Assembly (NCBI GenBank): GCA_003427395.1
Contig: BFEA01000074.1
Span: 265,268-297,426, forward strand
Source: Chara braunii
Taxonomy: Eukaryota; Streptophyta; Charophyceae; Charales; Characeae
DNA: 32,159 bases
Reading direction: 5' to 3'
The position numbers were made by a program, and so were the translations under genes. This document shows, piece by piece, positions 10,706 through 19,569 of the stretch. Under the pieces are notes generated by a model. It was not told the origin of the DNA. It made no database searches and saw only the letters and a program-made list of their open reading frames with translations. Numbering within the stretch: position 1 is the first letter of the stretch; each line of letters starts with the position of its first letter.

Positions 10706-10747
10706 ACAGAACCTTATAGTGTGGCCTTGCTGATCACAATGTTGGCA
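10706..10747 (-). other. CCHC zinc knuckle of Gag
   Basis: The minus strand reads C-Q-H-C-D-Q-Q-G-H-T-I-R-F-C, an exact Cx2Cx4Hx4C nucleocapsid knuckle including the usual G-H pair. It fixes the true Gag frame, which differs from the Ala/Lys-rich overlapping ORF at the same place. Confidence 0.93.
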
Positions 10748-10802
10748 GATGGTCGTCCTCCAGTCAAAACGGGGTCTTCCATACCCCTGACTTCCCTGAT
10801 CC

Positions 10803-10907
10803 CCCTGGCCTTGACACCCTTGGCCTTGGTACCCCTGGCCTTGATTCCCTTGGCCTTGGTACCCCTGGCCTTGGTACCCCTGGCCTTGGTACCCCTGGCC
10901 TTGATCA
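10803..10907 (-). repeat. 15-bp coding minisatellite in Gag (YQGQG)n
   Basis: Seven 15-bp units of the type CCCTGGCCTTGGTAC on the plus strand encode Y/N/C-Q-G-Q-G pentapeptides in the frame of the zinc knuckle. The period is a multiple of three, so length change keeps frame. Such Gly-Gln tracts often flank nucleocapsid knuckles. Confidence 0.85.
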
Positions 10908-12439
10908 TTCCATTGCCTTCCTCTTCCGCCGCCATTCTTGCCTCGCCCCCTTCCTCCACCCCTCCCTCCGTTGCCTTGATTGCCCTGCCCCTAGTTCCCA
11001 CCTCCAGCCACGCTTCCCTGTGAACTGGGAGCGGGTGACGGCGGCGGGGCCACAGGCTGGGCCTGGGCTGCAGGGTAGATGGGTGGCGGTGTACTCGTTT
11101 GTGGTCCGGCTACTGGCAGCGGGCTACCCCATGGTACGACTGCATTGATCACCGGCCAGGGCCACTGTCCGTAGGAGGGTGCCCCTCCTTGCGAGGGGCC
11201 CGTACTAGATGATGGAGCCGCCACATTTAAAGGGGTTGCGGTCAAGGCCTGGGGCGCCTGCGCTTTTCCTGATCCCTGCCGCCCTGTGCCAAGTTACGCA
11301 CTTTGCGCTGGACCTTCGTCAAGTGCTGCGGCACCGGCTCTTCCTCTTCCCAGAGCTCCTCCTGAACAACCTCCTCTATCACCGGCTCGTTTCCTTTCAC
11401 CTGGACAGTCGTCACTACCCTCCTTTGCACCACCGGCTCTGTCACATACCCCAGCTGTGCCAATACGTCTGTAACAATCCTTTTTACCCTCCGGGGTCCC
11501 AGAAGTGGTCGCATCTCTTTCCTTTCTCTTCTGCCTTTGCAGGCGTACCTGACGTTGCTCCACCTGGTCCAAACACCCAACTTCCACCCCTCTGTCAATG
11601 GTGGCCCAGGTGAGCTTGGTGCTACCTCCTCCATGTCTCGTCAACTTGACGGCCTCCGATGCCATGAGTAGCCCCCGGAAGATGGCGCACTGCGCTTCCT
11701 CCGAAATCTCATGGACCTTCCGCGCCCTCTTCTTAAATTCTTGAACAAAGGCCCCTATGGTCGTAAAATCCTCTTTGTTCATTGCCTCAAGGTCCGCGGA
11801 AGTCAACAACCCGTCTCCCAGACGGTATTTCCTCTGCATCCCCTCCTTGAACCTCTCCCAGCTACCTTAGGCCACATCTATGACTTTCTTCACTTCCTGG
11901 TGGTAGCTGTGGAGGCCCTACTGAAGAATGCGTTGGAACTTTACAACGTTTGACCGCCAAACCAAAGCTTGTTCCACCCGCTCCAGCCACTCTGAGACTC
12001 TCTCCCCACAAAAATGGAAGGTATCGACTTTAGGGATATTGCTCGGGTTCCTTTCATGCCGGTCAATGGCCACGAAGAGGTCATCGAGCGTCAGACCCTT
12101 CTTGGGATCACCCGATGCGCCGCCGCCCTGCGACATCTTGGCAGACTTTTCTCTTCAAGTTCCTTGATAAGAAAGAAAAAACAAGCATACCTCTTTTATT
12201 CAGCATCGCACCTTGACCCGTCTATTCCATCCGTTCTACCTAACTCTTACTACGTACCTTTACCCAATGCTACACGTTCGTCCTTCATACCTTCCCTTAC
12301 TCAGGTAGGTAAATTTCCTCACCTATACTTAGTCATTCATTATCTTTTCTCACTTTCTCGTCCTTCCTTTATGCCTTTTCTCACTCACTTCTCATAACCA
12401 GATGTCGTTCCACTAGGGACAACGGTAGGTTTTCCGTTA

Positions 12440-12457
12440 TCCCCGGCAACGGCGCCA
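12440..12457 (-). other. primer-binding site, tRNA-Asp type
   Basis: The minus strand reads TGGCGCCGTTGCCGGGGA, complementary over 18 nt to the 3' end (including CCA) of plant cytosolic tRNA-Asp(GUC). It lies 2 bp from the LTR boundary and about 300 bp before the Gag ATG, exactly where reverse transcription should be primed. Confidence 0.88.
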
Positions 12458-12459
12458 CC

Positions 12460-13082
12460 TGTCACGCGCATCGGTCCGGCACCGCACCAGGGCAGCGCGG
12501 GACCCTCCCGGCCGCGTCACGCAGGAGTTGGTTTAAATCCTTCGTCGCAAATAATACATGCGGAGCTTCCTTAGGCCGCTCCGGCCGAGTGCGCCAGCCA
12601 TACCTCTCGCGAGTCCCTACGACATGATAGGGCCTACGCGAGGCACGACTTACCTACACCTTACGGGAGCTGTCACCTCCCTTCGGTGGGCGTATCCCCA
12701 CTGAGCTACCAGTCCACAATACGAAAGTTAATCAGTTGCAATCACAGAGGTGGACCAGCCGAGGTCGTTTCTCGTTCGTTGTAGCATAGGGGGTACGCGC
12801 GGTAATACGCCTCCGTCGGACCCGCATGCGAACCGTCATCTTGGGGGGCTGAAGTCCCAAGCGCGATTCGACGTCGGTCGACTAGGACGCATCCCACACA
12901 CCACGCGCACACCACTCTAACAACCACAAGACAACAACACACACACATGCACGAGACGACACAACACAAACAACGCAACAACACTCCTAGCCCCTCGGTA
13001 GCCAACCCATAACTTTCCAATGCGGAAATCGAATAGGTGTCGCGCGCGAGACTCGGCAACCGACTTGTTATCTGTGATAACA
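12460..13082 (-). repeat. LTR-A: 5' LTR of element A
   Basis: The internal edge is set by the PBS: on the plus strand the LTR begins TGTCACGCGC at 12460. I place the outer edge at the CA ending the perfect inverted repeat TGTTATC/GATAACA (13066-13082), but this is less certain. The sequence is related to 25025-25510. A conserved stem-loop (12665-12681, GGGAG/CTCCC with loop CTGTCAC) occurs in both. The minus strand also has TAGCTCAGTGG (near 12700), matching an RNA polymerase III A box, but no B box is seen. No second LTR-A copy exists on the 3' side of the element in this window. Confidence 0.75.
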
Positions 13083-13336
13083 GAAGATGATCCTCAAAAG
13101 ATCAGGCTGAATCTAGTCCTGATTTTGAATCAGATACCCCAAAGGACCTGTAACACAAGATAGGTCAAATGCCCAAGCTAAATCATCAGCATATGGGGGA
13201 TAAACCTCCATAGCACATTATCACTTAAAGCTACCTGCCAACTAAGTCCAAGCCTACCTCTAAGTCAGTGCCCAAAGCAAAGGTAGACTAATGACATAAT
13301 CTCCTCTATTTAGGATGGATCGCCAGAATCGCCACC
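13083..13336 (-). other. leader-like segment of another LTR element, with PBS-like end
   Basis: At 13313-13337 the plus strand reads GATCGCCAGAATCGCCACC then TGTCAAAATA. The arrangement GCCA-CC-TGTCA is identical to the PBS/LTR junction of element A (12454-12464). It therefore looks like the start of a second minus-strand LTR element whose PBS would be TGGCGATTCTGGCGATC. I cannot match that to a known tRNA with confidence. LTR-A would then have inserted into this leader. Confidence 0.45.
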
Positions 13337-13350
13337 TGTCAAAATATAAT

Positions 13351-13980
13351 CTAACTCATTTAAACTAAGAAAATTTTGGCAGGGCTTCCCGTAGGAGAAG
13401 TGTCTTTCTAGAATTTATATAATTCCATACATGAAAGCAAAAATAATCTCTAACTCTAGAAAGTCAAAATTTGTCTAACTCTCTGAATTAGAAAAAATTT
13501 GGGCAGCACTCTCCTTAGAATCCTTAGAAAAGGAGACTTCCCAGATTTTAACTAAGTCAGATATGAACTCAGAAGACAACCTTAGTTCAATTTAGACAAG
13601 ATTTAACTAACTCCTTAGTTTTGCAGAAATTTCGGCAGCACTCCCTCTAGAAAAATATTTTTCCAAAATTTATACAAAGTTAGGTCCAAAATTTGAAAGT
13701 AACTTTGACTTCTCAAGGTCCAATTTTGTCTAACTCCCTAAATTAACAAACAATTGGGCAGCACTCCTTTTAAAAAACGAGACTTTCCATATTTTTACTA
13801 AGTCAGATATAAGAAAAGACAAAGTTGAACTTTTGATAAGTCAAAATTCGACTAACTTCTTCGATTTGTAAAAATTTCGGCAGCGCTTCCCGTAGAGAAA
13901 GTAGCTTGCCTAGATTTATACAAAGCCAAATATAAGAAAAAATCTCAGAAAATGCAAGAATTGACCTAAGTAAAAAGTTA
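13351..13980. repeat. five ~125-bp tandem repeats in AT-rich DNA (possible LTR-C)
   Basis: CTAACT starts at 13351, 13474, 13607, 13732 and 13852 (spacings 123, 133, 125, 120). Each is followed by an A/T-rich run, then TTTNGGCAGNRCTNCC, a GA-rich stretch and a TTTATACAAAG/TTTTACTAAGTCAGATATAAG-type tail. Copies are about 70% alike by eye. The array begins 14 bp inside the putative LTR-C start. Confidence 0.75.
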
Positions 13981-14212
13981 CTACAGAAAATGCAGGAATT
14001 GAAACTGACTTCTATCGCTCTAGCACATGACGAACAAATAAAGCAACGACCTATAATACTGAAACCCAAACAAACTAACCATTCAATCCAGTCACATGCA
14101 AACCAAACCACGAATGTAAGTACTCTCACCATCCCAAGTTCATTCCATATAAATAGTTCATGAATCTTCAAGTCCTTGAATCCTTATACCNATCTTACAT
14201 AAGACATAGANC

Positions 14213-14896
14213 TGGACCATTCCCCATGGAAACAATGCCCANCTTGTCTTTATGATATNCACGAANAGGTTGCACAACTACTTCTCTCTTCTTTTGGGCA
14301 GATGACTAGGCCATTCGTCATAGAAACAATCCCTAGTCGCCCTGAGCTGTTTAATATCCAAAAATTTNGTATTTCTCTGACTTTGTTTTCAAAAGAAAAG
14401 ACAAATATGGGCAGGGGACTGAACCATTCACNNTAGAAACAATGTTCAGNTTNCCNANACTATTTCCATTTATACTTTGTATTTTNCCTTTTCTCTTCTN
14501 AATGATATGGCTTAANGCTGGACCATTNACAGTANAAACAATGCCNNGATGNCAGTTCACATGCAAATATACATNAAGTATTTTNCTTTATACTNNGTTT
14601 AATTTATGTGCGTGGTTTTCAGGNTAAANCATTCACCATGGAAACAATGCTTAGCCTTAGACCAAAAATCCTCCCTCAGAATAAACAAGAATTTAAACCC
14701 CTTCAAATCAGGCAAACCCCTAGAGTTAACTAGAGTCAACANGCCATTCACAGNAGAAACAATGCCTNGTCCTCTAGAAAACAACTAGATAAACATAGCT
14801 ACNAGGCCATTCACAGTAGAAACAATGTCTGGTCCTTCANAAAANANCCAAATAAAACATAGCCCTGAACCATTCACAGTAGAAACAATGCTCAGG
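14213..14896. repeat. eight spaced copies of a ~28-bp motif
   Basis: A core close to GNCCATTCACAGTAGAAACAATG plus CYCAG recurs at about 14213, 14307, 14419, 14518, 14625, 14741, 14804 and 14866, all in the same orientation. Intervals are 60-116 bp and the intervening DNA is not alike. The core begins CCATT and ends AATG, a weak inverted repeat. Scattered N bases (unresolved positions) cluster here, as expected where reads from many genomic copies collapsed. Not CRISPR: spacing is irregular, repeats are degenerate and the genome is eukaryotic. Confidence 0.75.
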
Positions 14897-16700
14897 CTTT
14901 GGTTGACCCTTCCAAACGCATGCAAAACTACCTTCCTCCCACCTTCCCCCAGTTTATCCCTTTGTTTGCTTTCAGTCAAAATAAAGAAGGAACTTGAACT
15001 TCACTCTCACACATTCTTTCCCTTTAGTCTGATTATGTCTTGAAGAGAAAGCAACAACCATAGGGACAAACTCATGCATACATCAATCATACTCAGGGAG
15101 ATAGGCAAACATGGGTAGTAGTGGATTATACAGATAACGATGATTTACCTGAAGGTTCCCTGCCTCCAGAACCTCGCCTAGGTTCCGGCAGAGNTCCCGC
15201 AATCGGTGGGTGGACTCCCCACAGAGTCTTGATGCGGACCTACGGGTTGCAATCCCGTCTGCCGCCTTCCCCTCGAAACCAAGGACTAGACTGAGACTTA
15301 GAAGGGCAGAAAGAGAAGGGTTTGAGACTCTCAGATCCAAGGATGGTGCTCTCAGACTCGCAAGAGAGGGTCTGGTAATCTTGATCCGCCTGAGGGCCCC
15401 GCAATGGCGGCCAATATGACAGTTTGGTCTACGACTTCCAACTGCCGAAGTAACACCTCCTGACGAGCCCCCAACGCATCGCATCAGCCTCCTTTTCTAC
15501 GTCCAACTACCCCTCTAAGCCCAACTGCCGTCACCCAGCACACCGTGTCAGTACTTATGCGCAACAACGATACTCACCGATGGTCAACAGCAATGGCTGC
15601 AACCCCCAACAGCCATTAGCAACATGCAACAATGTGCAACAACAACTTGTAGCAGTCCCAGTCCACACATAGCGTGATATACAGCAGTTTGCAGCAGTAT
15701 GCTGCAGCATGTAGCTGCCAGCAAGCACGCAGTACCCATTAGTAAACAGTAGTTGTACCCGGAGGTCAAGAGCACGTAACGACAGCTCCTTCCCATTACC
15801 ATCAGCAGTCACTATTGGCAGCCTACAACCACCCGCGGCATCATACAGTGGCTGCCAATAGCAGCCAGCAGCACTGGGCCGTAGCCTGCCACAGTCCGCA
15901 GCAGTTGTCCTCACACAGTCCTCACGCAACGGTAGCTACACAGCTAGTCTGCAGTAGCAACTGCTCACGCCCAGCTGACGTACACAGCGGCAGTATATCG
16001 CGATCCCAACTAGCTGCGGTGTGCTCCGCTTGCCGCCTTCAGCAGGGTGGTACGTGGTGGCGGTCAGTGGCAGCCAGCCGTTGTCACGGCCCGCTATAGC
16101 TCCCGTCGGCCAAAAGATCAGCCATCCGACCAGCGGGAAACTCTCCGATGGGTGATGCTCCATCCAGCAGGTGAGTTACTAACACCGCTGTTTTCCGACT
16201 TCCTGGCCAGGCCGTCTGACTCCCTGGTGAACGGCTCACTGACCAGGCCGGTAGTCTTCCGTTCCTGCGCACGGCTCATCGTACAGGCCAGCGGGAGAGG
16301 TTCCTATCCTGCAGCCAGTACCTCGCCTCCCCCTCCTGCTACAGGCAATCGTAGTTGTCCTTATGAGGCGGGCGTACCTGGCCGTTCATACGATCCAGTC
16401 CGTTCAACCACAGTCGTGATCAGCCGGCGATGGCACTGTATGGGTAAGGGTCAGGGTCCAGCGAGCACTACTTGGTCTACACAAGCGGGACCGCTCTAAT
16501 GGGGAAGTCGGGCTATGTGCCCGCTGTAATGTGCTGGGCCGGCGCCCCCGGCCAAGTTCACCTACAACCTACCGACTCTCTCTATACTAACTAAGTACTA
16601 AGCTAACATCGGCCTTGAATTCGCCTTCCCAAGGAAACACAGACTNGACTTTTTTAAAATTGCCAAAAATCTGTTATAAAACGAACATGCCCGACCTTCC
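14897..16700. other. non-coding stretch, CAG/CAA-rich in the middle
   Basis: No supported coding region. About 15560-16030 is rich in CAGCAG, CAACAG and GCAGCA words, which gives several Gln, Cys or Ala-rich spurious ORFs in different frames on both strands. No RNA gene recognised. Confidence 0.45.
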
Positions 16701-16716
16701 TTTTTTTTTTTTTTTT
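16701..16716. repeat. 16-nt T tract
   Basis: A run of 16 T (A on the minus strand) not linked to a recognised retroposed sequence. Confidence 0.8.
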
Positions 16717-16791
16717 ATCGAATGCACCCAGCACACCTCTCAGTCTAGATTCACTTTCCCTTCTAACTTCAAATCTACTAACCTATAACTG

Positions 16792-17330
16792 AAACTAACA
16801 ATACCATTGAATTTGCAACATCTAAAACCCCCTACCTATAACTCTATTTCACCCGATTCCATAGAGAATCGAGGGAAACCTTGACTTCCTGTTCCCGCCA
16901 TATCTACCAATCCCGATACCCTCCGCGCAGTGTCTTTTTTTATCTAACTCTCACTCCACTCAACTAACTCCAAAACTGACTTCACTAATAGACTCGCCCG
17001 GGCCCAAAACCTCCAAATCGAGCCCCCCCTTGCCTGGTTCCGGCCACTAACGAGCGAGAAAATTCGATCCCCCCCCTTTCGTTTGCACTTCCTCCATAGC
17101 TCCGCGCAGCACCGTTCTCTTCGCACCGACTGTTCCACCCCCTTTCCCCCGAAACTAACTTTACTAACGAGGTCGCCCGGGTTTAAAACTGCAAACTCGC
17201 CCCTCTCCCCGCCCGATTTCGTCAAGGATCGGGTGGGATCTCAGTTTTTCGTACCTCCCATAGCCAAGCCTCCTCCCTCTCTGCTCCGTACGCATCTGGC
17301 GCGACTTTGCGTCTAGATTCATCCCCCCTC
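16792..17330. repeat. three 179-bp tandem repeats
   Basis: AAACTRACNNTAC/ACT marks unit starts near 16793, 16973 and 17152. A second anchor, CTCCGCGCAG, occurs at 16921 and 17100, exactly 179 bp apart. CGCCCGGG is shared by units 2 and 3, and GTCTAGATTCA occurs on either side near 16743 and 17310. The array lies directly left of the assembly gap. Confidence 0.75.
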
Positions 17331-17469
17331 TTTTCCTTTCTCCGTTACTGCGTTCGCCCTCCCCACCGCTGTCCGGTGCTGCCCCGTCACTTGTCTTCTA
17401 CCTCCTTCGCCTTGGTCTTGGTGGCAGTCCCCTCCTCCTTCGTTACCAATCACTCCCCTGACTCGCTCC

Positions 17470-18124
17470 NNNNNNNNNNNNNNNNNNNNNNNNNNNNNNN
17501 NNNNNNNNNNNNNNNNNNNNNNNNNNNNNNNNNNNNNNNNNNNNNNNNNNNNNNNNNNNNNNNNNNNNNNNNNNNNNNNNNNNNNNNNNNNNNNNNNNNN
17601 NNNNNNNNNNNNNNNNNNNNNNNNNNNNNNNNNNNNNNNNNNNNNNNNNNNNNNNNNNNNNNNNNNNNNNNNNNNNNNNNNNNNNNNNNNNNNNNNNNNN
17701 NNNNNNNNNNNNNNNNNNNNNNNNNNNNNNNNNNNNNNNNNNNNNNNNNNNNNNNNNNNNNNNNNNNNNNNNNNNNNNNNNNNNNNNNNNNNNNNNNNNN
17801 NNNNNNNNNNNNNNNNNNNNNNNNNNNNNNNNNNNNNNNNNNNNNNNNNNNNNNNNNNNNNNNNNNNNNNNNNNNNNNNNNNNNNNNNNNNNNNNNNNNN
17901 NNNNNNNNNNNNNNNNNNNNNNNNNNNNNNNNNNNNNNNNNNNNNNNNNNNNNNNNNNNNNNNNNNNNNNNNNNNNNNNNNNNNNNNNNNNNNNNNNNNN
18001 NNNNNNNNNNNNNNNNNNNNNNNNNNNNNNNNNNNNNNNNNNNNNNNNNNNNNNNNNNNNNNNNNNNNNNNNNNNNNNNNNNNNNNNNNNNNNNNNNNNN
18101 NNNNNNNNNNNNNNNNNNNNNNNN
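17470..18124. other. scaffold gap (655 N)
   Basis: Only N bases. The sequence resumes at 18125 with exactly the base that opens this window, so contigs end at the same point in two LTR-B copies. Long ORFs running through the gap are artefacts. Confidence 0.99.
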
Positions 18125-19008
18125 CACCGCCACGAAAACAGTTTGTAATTGCACTCCAGGCGATCCCACGAATTCCACACATCCCTTGCCGCCCCACTGC
18201 AGTCTTGCATTCCCGAACGGGACGCGATGAACAAAACAGAAAGGGAAAATAAAATAAAATAACAACAGTGTCGGGGAACAGCGGGTCTGCTGGCCCCTCC
18301 CTGGCCCCACGAATCGGGCCCGCCGCCGCGCCTCCGAACAAAAACCAAGGGGGATAACCTTGACGGCCTTCAACCCCATCGGTCCCTTCCGCGACGCTCC
18401 GCTTGCTGTGCTGATGCCCGCTCGCCTCGATCCCCGAACCTCCGTATCATCAACCCCATGCCGTAACCTATAGGGGGAAGCCCAAGCTTGAGGCCAATAT
18501 CCGTGGAGTGCCATATAAGGCGGTGCAGCGCTGCACTCAGGGCCAGGGGAATTGGCCTGAGCCTCATCTCTGCCTACAACCGTGCGTGCGGCTGCCCAGC
18601 GTCTGTGCCGACTTACCAAATGTGTACCACGGCCGCCACTCGCGCCACTCCGCGTCCCAAGACCTACCGCAGCCACACTGTCGCCGTTGTCGTTCCTCCG
18701 CGCGCACACATAGGTCACCGACAAGCCCAACAACCAACAAGACATAATCTTTTTAATCCCTGCTTAATCAGACTATAAAATTCCTGGTCGGTGATCACGC
18801 CGACTCTTCAGTCATCAACAATTAAAAAGATCACGTGGGCCTCAAATCCGCGCGCCCACACACTCTTTATCCTAGTCAACCATCCAGTCAACGTAAATCA
18901 CAGACGCCGCCGCGCCTAGCGCAGTATACTTAAACTTTAAACCAAACAATTTTCTGTTACTTGCAAAAACCCAGGGTGGATACCCTTGTAAGGGTATTCG
19001 CACCGACA
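18125..19008. repeat. LTR-B copy 2
   Basis: Same sequence as 1-873 with about 4% substitution and an 11-bp insertion near 18297 that looks like a local duplication of TCCCTGGCCCC. It ends CACCGACA at 19008. The DNA to its right (ACGCAAACTTTTCAC...) is unlike the DNA right of copy 1 and unlike the hairpin-bearing DNA at 29905. I therefore infer that copy 2's right side is the outside of the element and copy 1's right side is the inside, making LTR-B possibly an ~19 kb nested unit. Confidence 0.8.
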
Positions 19009-19569
19009 ACGCAAACTTTTCACATGGCAGTTCGTGGAATATTTCGAGATGCATGTAAAAAGACATCACCAGATTTGACACAGCAGCAGATCCCTACTTG
19101 AGATCACAGAGAAGCATCCTACTCTAACCACAAGTGAGGACAACGACGTCCATGAATCGATTTGAGGTGGCCACAGTGAATTTGAGAGAGTTTGGTAACA
19201 CGGCTGGCAGTGCTAAAATAATCAAGGTGAAGAGTTCGGTACAAGAGTGGAGGGTGAACTGCTTGTTGGTTTAGGAATTAAACTGAATAAGGAGAAGTTG
19301 GAGGACCTGAAAAATTGGCGGGATGCCCCACAAATGTGGGCCACCATAAAAGGAATAAGAGGAGTGACCTGCATGTAAACATTTAGGAGTGTGAAGCAGA
19401 CATATAGGGAAGATGAGTCTTGTTTGGATTTGAAGTGGGCAATGAAGAATAGGTCATCATGCTTCTTATACCTAAGGTTAAAAGGCCGATTTTAACAAGA
19501 GACTGAAACTTGTCCGTAGATGAAGCACTTACATCAAACTCAAACTCAAACTCGGCAAATCAAAGAGAT
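19009..19569 (+). other. decayed sequence before the LINE, no gene seen
   Basis: No frame stays open for long. It may be a heavily mutated 5' portion of the LINE endonuclease that follows, but I see no diagnostic motif. Confidence 0.35.

Larger units (their letters stand above)
9974..12136 (-). pseudogene. Gag of element A, decayed
   Basis: Gag forms the particle and binds element RNA. The ATG at 12134-12136 starts MSQGGGASGDPKKGLTLDDL, followed by a capsid-type stretch (FCGERVSEWLERVEQALVW, then EFKKRARKVHEISEEAQCAIFRG across stops). Next come a Pro-rich region (11245-10995), a Gly/Arg region, Y-Q-G-Q-G pentapeptide repeats, a CCHC knuckle (10706-10747) and an acidic tail. Most of it shares one frame but is broken by TAG 11918, TAA 11867, TAG 10991, TGA 10607 and TAG 10268, and by a frameshift pair near 11490 and 11255-11280. 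At least two of these stops fall where Gln is plausible from the repeats. The 3' end abuts the inverted protease block. Confidence 0.85.

Noticed and set aside
10714-11001. Ala/Lys/Arg-rich 95-codon minus-strand ORF
   Set aside because: Shadow frame of the Gag YQGQG repeats; the zinc knuckle lies in the other frame.
12690-12715. tRNA gene in LTR-A
   Set aside because: Only an A-box-like word is present; no B box, anticodon arm or cloverleaf.
14213-14896. CRISPR array
   Set aside because: Repeats are degenerate, spacing is 60-116 bp and irregular, there are no cas genes and the DNA is eukaryotic.
17307-18745. Long ORFs of 300-430 codons on both strands
   Set aside because: They exist only because the run of N has no stop codons.
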